Shown: positions 1 to 10,965 of the stretch, piece by piece
Position numbering within the stretch: position 1 is the first letter of the stretch
How the letters are laid out: each line of letters begins with the position of its first letter
Assembly (NCBI GenBank): GCA_002633005.1
Contig: NMRA01000359.1
Location: 1-62,000 of the forward strand
Reading direction: 5' to 3'
DNA: 62,000 nucleotides
Source of the DNA: Phoronis australis
Taxonomy: Eukaryota; Phoronida; Phoronidae
Program-made: the position numbers and the translations under genes
Notes under the pieces: model-generated
What the model was told of the DNA's origin: nothing
The model's database searches: none
What the model saw: only the letters and a program-made list of their open reading frames with translations

Positions 1-249
1 GGCGTTCAGGAATCCTTGCAGCAGGTGGGTATACATACAAGAAAAAACGTCATAGGATGTGAAAAGCGCGTCTTCCAAGAGAAAACTATCGTTCACCTTT
101 TCCACAAGATTCTGAATGTTGACATTGTGATGGACTGATTGGCCGACTTGCGGAGACAAAATGTCAGCAACGAACTTGGCAACATGGTGTGTAACCGAGT
201 CGCTGTTGCAGTGATTCATGAACGCCTCTGCAGTGACCACGAACTGTGG
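1..249 (-). CDS. Possible partial exon of an unrecognised gene at the left window edge
   Basis: On the minus strand an 83-codon frame runs without a stop from 249 to the edge at position 1. A TAG sits just upstream in frame, and AG acceptor-like dinucleotides (cttag, ccacag) lie at its start, which would fit an internal exon continuing out of the window. The composition looks protein-like (FVVTAEAFMNHCNSDSV, then DSFLLEDALFTSYDVF), but I recognise no family. It lies about 1 kb downstream, in reading direction, of a gene-family pseudogene on the same strand, so it could be another decayed part of a repeated gene. A chance open frame is also possible. Confidence 0.25.
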
Positions 250-1254
250 CTAAGGACGAGTTTATCTGGTACGGATGTGAGTGATCTTCTGCAGATTTTT
301 CAAGGCACTATATTTTTCATTTGATCAACAAATATATGCGTCGTGGAATCCCCCGTATCCCCTATTGTCGCCAACTTGCACTTATTCTAAAGTGAAATCA
401 AGAGTTTGATTGAGATACGTTAATAACACTTTTGGGATCACTGAACAGTCTGAAAAGCAATTTTTCTCTCATTACAGAGGGTAGAGACGGTGTGAACGCG
501 TTCTTTAATTGCTTACTGTCAGTTAATAGTCAGGTTTGTTGTGTAATTTTGCTGAGTTTTTTGGTGAAAAGTGGAAACCTCATGGAATAACAAATCAGAA
601 AATAAGTGATACCTTTTTGGCGGCCATCTTGGACTTTCAAAAATCGCACCGGTAACATACATTTTGTTCAGTATCTATGCTCTTGGGTCACCTAGAATGT
701 TAGTTTTAATGGCTGCACCCACATTGTTGTTGGCAATGAATCCGAAAATGCAACTTATTAAATGTAAAACATAATCAAGAACCCGTTTATTAGCAGCCAC
801 ATTTTGTAAATGCCTTCATCATGTATTCCAACACACATGCGCACTATCTTGCCAGACTTAAAAATGTTTGTGGTCTTACTACTTGCATATTTCGTTCGGA
901 TTTGTTTCCTTCAACACACTTAAATTCAACCAGTATCTATACAACCTATTTACGTTTGCAGAACATGAGAGTATCTTTACTGTAGTGTCAGTAGTCTTTC
1001 AAAACTTTGAAATCAGTCTACAGATCATCCCTGTCGCCATCTCTGTCATCGTTGGCACCAGGGATGACGGCATTATAAGAGTTTAAAATTCTGACATTCT
1101 GGACAATACTGACATAGATGTGTGCAAGGTAGGTCCTTTGATCGACGAGAGCATCGTTGGGAGGAACAATATCTTTTGCATTGACATCTAACCATCTAAA
1201 TGAAAGCACCTGGCGCCGGAGCCTCCTAAGTTGTGAGAGGTGTCAGTTGGTCGT
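250..1254. other. Stretch with no recognisable gene
   Basis: AT-rich DNA with only short, unconvincing frames on both strands. The minus frame at 1018-1209 follows the pseudogene at 1255-2440 and may be its decayed downstream end, but I could not match it to anything. Confidence 0.5.
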
Positions 1255-2440
1255 CTTTGTCCTTGTATAACCCATTCTCTGCAGCGTGTCAAGGAACTTC
1301 TGTCGAGCAATGGCTACCGGTCCCCACACTTTGGCTAATAAACATCCTCAGCACACGCTGTTCAAAGCCCCAATGGGTGGTGGAAGTTTGTCGCTGTAAA
1401 CCGTATGTTTGCAGAAGAGGTACAATCTCAGCTCGGGGATACTATCTATGTCAATACCCTGTGGTGAGTATGCAGCACATGTAAAACGGGCTAATGTGAA
1501 CAAGAAGCAGTACAAAGAGTATGCAATGCAATGACAACATCACTGTCAGCCTCCAACTATATATTCAACCATGTTGTTTTGCCTATCCTGGAGAACCGAC
1601 CAGTTTTGTCTGCCCCTGTAAAAGCATGGAAAGCCGGTAGAGGGTTTGTCTGGGCAGCACCTAGTGCTGTCCATATTGGATTTATGTCCACAGTCCCAGA
1701 TGCCATTGAGGCTGAAGTTTTTCTGAGAAGCCGGTCATAGTAGGCAATGACGAGTATCAGAACATCTGTGTCTGGTGAAAAAAGTACCAGGTGAGAATCA
1801 GGGACGTTTTGATGGGATGCCCGCACTGCATGATGTATTACCAACGTATCTGCTTCTTGATTGTTTTCGTCAAAGCGTAGAGGACGCCTGTTGCTTATTG
1901 TAAATCTTGACGAATTGGCAGTGTCTGTAGACAAATATGAAGAATCTCATTGACATTGCCGGAAATAACGTTCAGTGCAGAATTGGCCTTCACCATCCTC
2001 TCGAGGTGTTCACAAGCTTGGTCTGCCTCAAAGGACACAAATGGGATTTCGGTTTTGCTGACTGAGATGCCTGTTCCAATTTCAGTCCAGATGTCGTAGT
2101 GTTTGGTTCTCAGGTCTTGCATATCATCAATGTATGTAGGCCGGAGTCTTTTGTAGTTGATGCAAGCAAAAGCAAAAGAAAACTTTGATCCTTGCATCAA
2201 CAGCCTGGAGATGCAGACTCAAATCAGCATTTCGAGATATTGCCACAAACACCATGATGGTTTCGACTCGATGCAGATATTTCACAATGGACTTGAAGAT
2301 GGCATTAGCTGATCATTTCGCTGTCCCGTTCTCTGAGTGTTTCAAGTGTCTTGGCAATTGGCAACAGTTCCAGCAAATCGTGGGTAGTTTGCTTTGTGCT
2401 CTCGGCTTTTATGGTTTTGTTTTTCTCTGAACAGGTTGTT
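1255..2440 (-). pseudogene. Degenerate copy of a multi-copy PIN-like invertebrate protein family (C-terminal half)
   Basis: Read on the minus strand, consecutive blocks in different frames resemble a large uncharacterised protein family that is highly repeated in marine invertebrate genomes. About 2260-2190 gives NADLSLHLQAVDARIKV. About 2175-1990 gives FAFACINYKRLRPTYIDDMQ and then FVSFEADQACEHLERMVKA. About 1870-1560 gives EADTLVIHHAV, then LVLFSPDTDVLILVIAYYDR and LPAFHAFTGADKTGRFSRIG. About 1450-1340 gives SIPELRLYLFCKHTVYSDKL. The order is that of the family, but frameshifts and stops separate the blocks, so the copy is dead. The acidic motifs (EADT, SPDTDVL) are of the kind found in PIN/FEN-type metal-dependent nuclease folds; that function is inference. 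A copy of the other half of the same family lies at 57990-59075 on the opposite strand. Confidence 0.65.
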
Positions 2441-2539
2441 GGTGATGAATTTAGAGCCTCACAACAAAAGGCCTCTAACTGTGGGTTTCCTTNGCATTTG
2501 TGAAGTCGTTTAGGCTGCTTTCGTACACTTTGCCCAGAT

Positions 2540-3060
2540 ATTTCACTAACTTTTCACCCAGGGTTGGTGCTTGCGCATTCTCCCTTTAATCAAAACCAGA
2601 CTTCTTGGCTTCTGCACCTTGAACTTCATCCTGCCCCAAACAATTATCTCTTCTAGTTTCTTCAACACCCGTCCTGCTCCTACCACTGTTGATGTGGTTA
2701 CTGTTAGGTCATCAACAAATGCACGGCACAAGGGAAGGAGTCAGCCTTGCAGACGTTGCTGGCTCACCGAATAATGATGTTCATCGCAAGAACAAATAAA
2801 CTGACTGAAACGCGGCACCTGGTCAAGATCCTTTCTCCAAAGGCTTGAAATCTGTTGCAAAATCCATCGTAGAAAATTGCATCTGTGTACTGTTTAAATA
2901 GTCGTTGATGACCTTCTAAACTCATTCTAGAAAATGAAATGTCGCTTTCGCCTTTCTACTCATTGAATGTTACATGGAACCATAAGCACTCTCTAAATCT
3001 AAGCACACAGCTGCCCTAGCCCTACATGATTGCCTTTGTATTACCGATAAGCTCTGTTAG
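2540..3060 (-). mobile_element. Non-LTR-type reverse transcriptase relic
   Basis: Minus-strand translation gives, in order and with frame changes, AAVCLDLESAYGSM (the first catalytic Asp region, D-x-x-x-A-Y-G-S), then sequence like the conserved segment before the active site (RVSVSLFVLAMNIII), then CRAFVDDLTVTTSTVVGAG with the F-V-D-D form of the YxDD active site, then LEEIIVWGRMKFKVQKPRSL. This is the palm region of a LINE-type reverse transcriptase, of the lineage whose members carry FxDDLTVTT and KSRSLVLKKG-like motifs. Stops and frameshifts show it is inactive. I see no endonuclease domain, poly-A tail or element ends. The start of the light pseudogene at 2440 lies directly downstream on the same strand. 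Confidence 0.65.
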
Positions 3061-4255
3061 AACAGGCAACTCGACTGTCCTGGTACTGTATGTACTGCAT
3101 GGTCAATTTATCTTTCCCCCGGGGCGTACTTGACATTTTTTGATGCAATCACTGCGAAGAACATTTTTTACTCTACATCAAGCAGGGAAATTGTCCTGTA
3201 CATGTACATGTAGTCTTTTATAGCTTTGCATCTTTGCTCTTTGGAGTGTAACAACCCTTAGACTCGCCCCAGTGATCAGCAAGTGGCTTCAATCTTTAGA
3301 CTCCTCTCATTAGCTTCCATAATAGTCTTAATAGCCCCGGGCACTTCTTGTATACAATGTAACTAGACTCAGACGGAATCAGGTTTGGCCTCCATGACGA
3401 CACGCTGTACCTTAAAGAACATATTATGTCCGACGTCAAACTGAAGTTCAGGTGGAATTTCCCCATCCATCCAATTGAACTCCTCTAGATTGTCAAGCCG
3501 GTTCGCGTCGATATGAATCTCCACCAGATGATCTTCTAGTTGGACTTCACTGTATGATAACCGCCCACTTGTTTCTTGGTTCATCTTCAGTTCTGCCACT
3601 TGGAGAATCCTCGGGTTTGTAACTCATAGCAAAGAATAATTTGTTTTCTCATGGAGAACTCGGTATTGGGCTGCTAACACTTCCAGCCCGTCAGTCTTTC
3701 CCTGACATTCGCCCGTCCAAGTGTCACTCGTCTCCCCGAGTTGTCCTCTGGCCTTTCCCAGAAGTTACTGGACTTCTCCAATCGTTAAATTAACTTTAAA
3801 CAGATGTTGTTTCTCTGCTCCCCCGTCAATCGTCAACAAGATGACGTCTTTGCAACATGTTTAACATGAACGCGCACCAAGACTAGTCCCCACCCCCAAA
3901 GTTGACCAGGCTCCGGTTTATCGTGGAGTTTGCCAATGTTTGGTCTTCTGCAACCACAACCATGATGATGCTGATTCAGTTTCGGCTACTACTGACTTCA
4001 TCATAGGCTTCCTTGGATTAGTTGAAATTTTCAGCATCCTTGACATAATCCACCTTACAATTCTGCCTCAACCGTTAAACGGAAGCAGCTCCATCCACTT
4101 CTTGAAAACTCATGGCTCAGATCTCTGCTCTTGAAAGCTTTCCTCTCCTGGGCTTTCCTTATTTCCCCGCCACTACAAAGTTAATCCCACAAATACTACC
4201 AGCATGTCTCTCTCCTTCCCGTTTGTCGCCTTACGTCTAGTGGATGGTAGAAAAC
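3061..4255. other. Stretch with no recognisable gene
   Basis: Only short frames occur. The longest reasonable one, on the minus strand at 3369-3599, starts with GTG rather than ATG and matches no family I know. The stretch lies between two retroelement relics and may be unrecognisable retroelement sequence. Confidence 0.45.
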
Positions 4256-4259
4256 TCAC

Positions 4260-5190
4260 ACCTTGTCAACCATAAGAGACTGTACCAACTGTCTTTATTC
4301 TGGACGCGGCTATCTGCTTTGTTAACCACCTGGAGATTCCACTTCTGCCTGCCCTTACCTGGATCTCTTGATAAATCTATCTCTAGAGTCTCACAATTTA
4401 CAGATCGGCTTTCAACATCCCATTTCGTACAAGCTTGGTGTAATTCGTCTCTTGTATCACCGTGCGGACCTGACTGTCTCTGACGACAATAACAGGACAT
4501 TAGAAAAACACAGACTTCGCAACTCTTTGGAAATGTGCGGATACCCACGTTTGGTCTTTGGCAAGGCTACTCGTAGAACACCAAGATTGGGAATTAACAA
4601 CATTGACGTTCCTCACCCAGATCAACCATGGGCAAGGATATATATTTCATATGTGGAATAGACTTTCTGAACAATTGCCATCGGTTTTCAGGAATTTCTT
4701 ATTGCCACCTCTTTCAAACCTGTTGGCACTTCGAGACTAAAACTCGTGCACTCTAAGGACAAACAACCTAAGGAAAGGATAGCTAATGTGGTCTATGGAA
4801 TAAAGTGTGGAGAGTGCCCTGTAACTTGTGTAAGTGAAACTAAGCAGTCCTTGAATACACGGTTGTGCCAGCTTCGTCTCCTAACTACGGTGACACGTGA
4901 CTCTGCCGTGTTTATTCATTGTTAGGGATCTGGTTACAGCTTTGACTTCGACAATGTACTAATCAGCGACAAGGGGAGCTATTGGTTTGAATGAGGTGTC
5001 AATGAGGGTATTCATGAAAGAATTGAAGTCCGAACAGGAGGCTGGAGATTCAGTCTGTCACACACCCGTGACAGGATTCAGGCTCAAGTTTCCAGCCGAC
5101 TTTCCCAACTCCGACCTAATCCTCCAGAGGTTACACAGTCTCGAAAACCCAGCAGAGCCTGTCGAATCGTTGCCTTTTCGTCTGACGTTT
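4260..5190 (+). mobile_element. Penelope-like retroelement relic (RT C-terminus plus GIY-YIG remnant)
   Basis: Plus-strand frames taken together follow the C-terminal part of Penelope-like element polyproteins. The first block, FTDRLSTSHF, corresponds to the T-D-x-Y-L-x-F-x-S-x-H motif. After a frameshift comes KLGVIRLLYHRADLTVSD and then LRNSLEMCGYP, the conserved K-x-G-V-x-R-x-L-x-x-R-A and C-G-Y-P blocks. Near 4783-4875 the frame reads NVVYGIKCGECPVTCVSETK, which aligns with the start of the GIY-YIG endonuclease domain, whose core would normally read like VYxIxCxxCxxxYIGET. Here the YIG is lost. The last block, near 4990-5085, reads GVNEGIHERIEVRTGGWRF after a stop. Several frameshifts make this an inactive fossil, and the N-terminal RT part is not recognisable upstream. 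Confidence 0.65.
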
Positions 5191-6959
5191 AGGAATAACT
5201 CATATTTTTTGTATTAAGTTTCCCTAACACAGCCTTTACTTATTATTTCTCTTTTTGATTTATCACTTAAGTTATCATTTAGTTTAGCTATTTCGTTTGA
5301 AATATACTCCCGTTTTTACTGGACCTTTGTTGTCGAGTTTATTTGCGAAACCGTCGGACGTAAAACTGGTAAAGCAATGTTCTTGTTTCGTTCACGGTAC
5401 AAAAGCAAGTGTCCAACACTGAGCCCAGTTTAAGGCATTTGAAGAAACGTAAATATCTGTAACAAAATAACGCTTTGTAAACCCTCAACAACCCTTAAAC
5501 ATTAAAGTCAGTTTCACAGTTTGCTAAATTGACATGCATGACTGACGTTTTTATTCCCCCACACAAAATTTCCAGGCGTTATGGTGAACCCGTGGCGACT
5601 GTCGGCATGGGCACAGAGCCCGGATATTCGAGGAAACAAATTAGCAGCAAAACAGGTAGAAAAGAAACAAGTTATTGTCAACTACCTTTGGGGGATTTGC
5701 CCAGGGTTTATTTCTGAGGCAGTCTGTATCGTCTAACACGCGGTTAAAAAAGTGCTTTCAAGTCCGAGGAAACCTTTATGCACAGACAACAAACTTGTTA
5801 AACTTTTCAAAATACGAAATTATCTACTTGTAGATAAGAAATTATCTTTTACTGAATCTATAACTATTTATCCAGGAACTCTTCAGTCTGAAGAAAGGGA
5901 AAATGTTGTCGTCTGCCGCTTTTTCCGTTTTTAAAATTCAATTTATTTCTGTAATAAAGGCCATCAGCCCACTGTACAGAAGAACAATATGTAACTTAGG
6001 GCCTACTTGGGAGTGCAGCAAGCTATCACGGATTCAAAAGCATAAATACATATTTATATAGGTTAAATAATTTAGCATTATCACTTGTTGACATCAATCT
6101 ATTGAACTTAAGAAAAGACACAACTTCGAAAATTCTTTTTCAAATTTGTATGCTTTGATTTTGCGTGACAAACACGGCTATTTTGAAGGTTTTCATTGAA
6201 GCCATTTGTGGCCTAATTTGGAACTTTGCAGCAGCCATATTGCTCCTTTCCAAAAATGGACCGTCTAATAATTCATTCAGTCGCTCCTAACCTGTTCATA
6301 ATCTAAAATAAAAACTTGCCTCTCCCGTACTTTTTGCGTGCGAAGCTTTAGACGAATCGCCCTTGGTCCTACTTTTATGAGGAAATTTTCCTAATAAACG
6401 CCCCACTATCTGGACACTTGGCACCAGGAGTTGTAACGCCAAGTAAACGCCCATGGAAGTTTCATCGGGTGGACTTATCTGCGGAAAATCCCGGTAATTG
6501 CCATTTGGTGAAAACTACACTGATCATTATTGCTTATTACAAAAAATTATATACATAAGATATAACTGGCATGAGTTCTTCGTCTATATGATAGATGCCG
6601 TCGATGTTTGTCTACATGGAGATGGTAAACGGGACTAGAAGCCGAATCTGCCTTGCGTTCGTTTTTTGATTTTCGTTGTGAGAGCCAGTGACAAAGGAAA
6701 AAAGACACCCACGGGCCCTCTGTTCAGTACAAAAAAATCGTTAACTCGGTCAACACTCATTGTAATTTTTAATTCATATTGCAATGTACCCGCAGGCTGC
6801 TACGAATTTTAATTTCCACCGGTCGCCAGAAATTTCGTATTTGCATCCCCGGGTCGAAAAACAATTCATGAAAGACAATTTTATAAATGAATCAATTCAT
6901 GACAAAGTACGACACAAGCAATGGTCTGGATTTCAAACATACTAAGTGAATGCCTCTGT
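5191..6959. other. Stretch with no recognisable gene
   Basis: AT-rich intergenic DNA. Short frames at 5529-5717 and 5752-5934 have no family resemblance and non-ATG or chance starts. No repeats or RNA genes were seen. Confidence 0.5.
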
Positions 6960-7155
6960 GGTTTAGCAAGGGGGGGGGGGCGTCAGGTGTCCCTGGGCGC
7001 CTGCGGCGAAGGGGTTTGCCAAACGTGTTTCAAGGAGGGGTGCCAGTTTCACTGTGGGTTGCACAGCTACCGACTAGGGGGTGGAGTGGGGGATGCCACT
7101 TGAGGTGTCGACGGGAAGGGGAGGGGGTAAAGGGCTGGTGCTCGCTACGCCACTG
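6960..7155 (+). repeat. Possible remnant of a short DNA element, G-rich
   Basis: The segment opens with a run of ten Gs, is strongly G-rich on this strand, and ends in CGCTACGCCACTG, the kind of CAGTGGCG-type terminus seen in short non-autonomous elements. A matching opposite end was not found, so this is tentative. Confidence 0.25.
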
Positions 7156-7403
7156 GACTGACTGATATTTCAGGTGTTCAGCGTCAGGGTATATACACTT
7201 TCTGCTTGGGTGAAAACTGTCCCCAAATTCTCGTCGGTGAACATCGCATATGATTTCACTCCGCGGCTGGTCCTACTCAGTCGGCCGAAAAATGGTAGTA
7301 CAGTCACGTGTATATATTGCACGTGCTTGCAGGCTTTGAAATGAGTTTTTGTTTTTATTGTACGGTTGGGAAAATTCATGTGAGTAGAGTAAATATTAGC
7401 CTT

Positions 7404-7439
7404 GGTACAAAGCTGTATATAAATATACAGCTTTGCACC
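7404..7439. repeat. Near-perfect hairpin
   Basis: CAAAGCTGTATA and its exact reverse complement flank a TAAA loop. Extending the arms outward gives 16 bp with a single mismatch. No U-run follows it as a terminator would require, and no gene is adjacent, so its role is unknown. Confidence 0.6.
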
Positions 7440-10100
7440 GATGTGGGTAAAAAAGTGGCAAGATAAAATCTGAATCAAAATTGGTGTCATTAAAAACTAC
7501 AGTCCTCCTTGAGTAAACTAAATCATTTAACGATGTTGGCAAAAATGGCGTTTTACCGTTATTCTGCTGCTAAAGTTGTGGAGCGATCTTTAGCGACGGC
7601 TTTCGGCGCCATGAAATATTGCGTCACCTACATGTATTGGCCAGTTTCTTTTTTCGCCGATTCTTCAATCAACTGTTGTTCTTTCACGAGTTTGCGTACA
7701 CGTCACAACAAGTTATCAGAACTGGTTTCACTTCATTATAAGTTTTTAGAATTTTGATACCGAAAAATCGAATTTTAGAAGAAATTTTGCTGCTGCCAAG
7801 CTATCATCATCACCCGAGAGATGTCGCAAAAATTTAGGAAATGGCGCGTGCGCGTGACACGAGCGTACTGTTTTCAAAACGACGAAATACTTTTCATTGT
7901 TAGAAAAGGCGGAAAGTTACACTAGAAAATGACGTTTATTGCATTGTTTTTCACTTATACGGCTGTAACGGGAAAGGTGAGTGTCGGTTGACTCCCAGAT
8001 TTTGCATGCACACCGTCCGGTTTTTAGCTTTACATGTTGATACAAGATTCACGGCGCGGTGACGAGCAGAACTACCCAGGCTGTGTGCAATTTCGGGGTC
8101 TACGGAAGAAATACACACAGTGGGACCTAGCTGTATTTTGACGACAGTCTTCATACAGCTAGCCGGCTGGCTACAGAAACGAGTGTCTTTATTTATTCGC
8201 TTCCTATGCGACACAGGTGCAGGGGCGAATCTGCGATGTCAGTGGCCAAAAGGGTTTACCATTGGTGCCGTTTTGATGTCTCTGGGGAATTTTAACGGCG
8301 CCTCTCTAACTTGTTAAAGCTCATGAACGCGCTGTAATTCCGCCGATAGAAAAATATTTATGAACTGATAATGAGAGGGGTCTGATAAACCTCCCTTAAA
8401 AACTCAATAGGAATTTTCCAAGTAATTTGGTGCTCTTTCTCCCAGCTTCCTTGAAGAGTTTCTATAGTTTAGCCACCCCAGGGAAGGGAGGGGCGGAGGG
8501 AGGGAGAGAGAAAGAGAGAGATTGAGAATACTTTAATAACTTATACAACAAATTAGTGAAATACAATAGACTATTTGCAGGTCCGTTGCTGTTTATTGCA
8601 CCAATAAATGCACCCTAAAATGAAATCGTAAAACTTACTATCAGTCTTAGACAAATCACTCATAATCATGACAAATGGCAAATTAATCAAACTGAATGCC
8701 ACAAAAGTGTACAGAAATTCACCTCAAAATCTACAGCATCGTACAGTGCACTTTATCCATAAATCACACCGTTTAATTGGATTGGGTGTGACTCAACGAC
8801 TGGCTCTGATCCTGGTGAGCACTATTCTGTAACAATTAATATTACACTGTGAGGTTACCTATTGACGTCTACTGGAAATTATTATCAAATAGTTAAAATC
8901 CACATCGAAAAACTACCAACAATACGCAGGAGCGAATCTATAAAGGTACACAAACTAGGTATCTCACAAATCTCAGATTAATGCAATGACAAAGCATAAT
9001 TACCCTATTCTACGGTAAGATGTGCTACAATAACTCAAAGCAAATCAGCGTTACGGTCAAATCAACTTACAACAATATAAGACTAAACCATACACCGTAA
9101 AATGGAAACTTAACAATAGTAAGCCCCTCACGTCTTGCGCAATCAGTGGTCAAAACTAGAATAAACTATACACGGTTCACAGAACAAATGAAAGACAATG
9201 GCCCACAAATCTAGAAAGTGGCAAACAATAAAATCTGCGCGTCTGTGAGTATGGATGCAAAATTGCCAACGGCGGGGGTACAGAAGTCACCATGCAGTTA
9301 CTGAGGTATCTGAAATTCGGTACCGCAAGAGATGTGAATTGGTGAAGTCGAATTAGTTGGCCCCCACCCCACCATAAAATTTTCCTTCCGATGAGCTTGA
9401 CTGAATGGGTAAAATATCCACCCGGGGGACAAAGTACCTACCCAACACAGTACCATAGGACAAAATATCAACCCGCGACAATACAAAAGAAAGCAAAATA
9501 TGCACCCGATTTGGCAGATTCGGGTGCGGAGGTGTCCACTATCAGTGGGGCCTTTTAGTTTTTATCAGGTATTTTACTTTAAAAACACCAATTATGAATA
9601 CATTGAAAACGTGATTAATAAAGCAACCCCACTTAAAAATAACGCAACAGTTTTTACGGCATTAGAAACTTTCTGAAATTTAGTGCCTCAAATTTATTTC
9701 TTGCGATATGCTACTCGGTGCAGTTTCATGGATAGTTCCCGAAGACTAATGTCTGCGATGTCAAGTGACAGGTATGTAGTGCGCGCTTCCTGGCCACGTG
9801 CTTTTAACAACAAGTTCTTTATTCGTGAGACAGCCGTCAGCTGAATGGGCACTTCGAGTACATTCGCGGTTTTCACGTGTAGGCCCTACACAGTGTTAAA
9901 AAATAGGTCACACCTGATCAGTTCAGTGTATATTTTTGAAACATAAATACCTCCAGTGGAGATGTTAAGGCTATAGACTAGAGAAAAGACAGTGTTGACT
10001 ACTGGTATTGAACTCTAGAAATCCGGCTTAAGCTCCTCATAACCCATATCTGTAGAAGACTTCACAACAACACTGAGACTCTCACAGAGGGAAACACAAG
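7440..10100. other. Intergenic stretch with no recognisable gene
   Basis: AT-rich sequence with short chance frames only. Two local features are visible: a purine-rich tract of GGGAGG and GAGA type at about 8475-8522, and a small hairpin at 9502-9527 in which GCACCCGA pairs with TCGGGTGC across a 10-base loop. Confidence 0.5.
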
Positions 10101-10118
10101 TTTGAAACAAATATTGTT

Positions 10119-10124
10119 TTTATT
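10119..10124 (-). promoter_or_regulatory. Polyadenylation signal of the RBMX2-like gene
   Basis: TTTATT on the plus strand is AATAAA on the minus strand, about 250 bases past the stop codon at 10372. That is a normal distance for a 3' UTR. Confidence 0.45.
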
Positions 10125-10371
10125 TCAAGATAATGGTTAAATGTACTAGTAAGTGAGACATTATCAATGGATTGTTGGAAGCATTTTAGTACATATTCAG
10201 AAAATACAGTTACTGGTTTTGTTGAGTCTGGCAACTATAATTATTCACTAGACTACAGCCACACCAAAACATCCTAGAAATTTTTTTGTCCCTGACCTAG
10301 ACAACTTTGGCAAAAGGACAGACTTCATTTCTTGCATCCAGATTGGATAGTTCTGAGATGCAAATAAAATT

Positions 10372-10965
10372 TTACATTCTTCTTTTGTCATGTCTATCTC
10401 TCTTGTCCCTATTGTCTTTCTTTTTAGACTTTTTGAAAGATTCATCCTCCCTGTCTTCGCTGTGCTGTCGTGAGTGTTTTTGCTTCTTTTCCTTCTTCCT
10501 TTTCCTGTTACTTTCTTCCTCAGGATTTTCTGGGTGTTCAGATATCTTTGGTGCAATCCCTTCCCTTCGTAACTTTTTAACAGCCTCACTGTCATTCTCG
10601 TGCTCCTTTGGCACTTTATACTCTGCAACATGGTCCACTCTAATTGTTCGTCCAAGGAGTTTTATTCCATTCAAATTATCAACTGTCAATACCGTACTCC
10701 GCTGGTCCTCGAAACAAATAAAGCAGAAGCCTTTACTTTTCCCAGTCCCTTTATCTCGAACCAAGTTTATATGAACAAGTTCTCCGTACTGAGAAAACAC
10801 TGAAATAATATCTCCTTCAGTTAAATCATATGGTAACCCTCCCACATATATCCAGGCACTGTCTCTATATTGATGATGCCAAGAGTTTTTTGTTCCAGCA
10901 ATGCCACTTTCCAATTCTCGGTCATTCATCCGGTTAATACTCTCAATGTTACTCATAGGATTCAT
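10372..10965 (-). CDS. RBMX2: RBMX2/Ist3-like RNA-recognition-motif protein, intronless
   Basis: A 197-residue protein in one uninterrupted exon. I start it at the ATG giving MNPMSNIESIN, because this matches the MNPLTKV-type N-terminus of RBMX2 and because the longer frame up to 10989 begins with GTG. A single RRM occupies about residues 36-114, with RNP2 as WIYVGGLP (38-45) and RNP1 as KSKGFCFICF (76-85), then the family signature NGIKLLGRTIRVDHV. The C-terminal third is a charged Lys/Glu/Arg/Asp tail. In the known family (yeast Ist3/Snu17, human RBMX2) the protein is a spliceosomal component binding in the U2/RES context in the nucleus; that role is inferred here by homology. The tail is much shorter than in the human protein, which is about 320 residues. 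The lack of introns in an intron-rich neighbourhood suggests a retrocopy or intron loss. The frame is intact, so it is probably functional. Confidence 0.88.
   Translation of the reverse strand: MNPMSNIESINRMNDRELESGIAGTKNSWHHQYRDSAWIYVGGLPYDLTEGDIISVFSQYGELVHINLVRDKGTGKSKGFCFICFEDQRSTVLTVDNLNGIKLLGRTIRVDHVAEYKVPKEHENDSEAVKKLRREGIAPKISEHPENPEEESNRKRKKEKKQKHSRQHSEDREDESFKKSKKKDNRDKRDRHDKRRM

Noticed and set aside
3369-3599. A 76-codon minus-strand frame with protein-like composition
   Set aside because: It starts with GTG, matches no family I know, and sits between two retroelement relics.
10307-10774. A 155-codon plus-strand frame opposite RBMX2
   Set aside because: It is the antisense shadow of the RBMX2 coding sequence, low in complexity and without homology.
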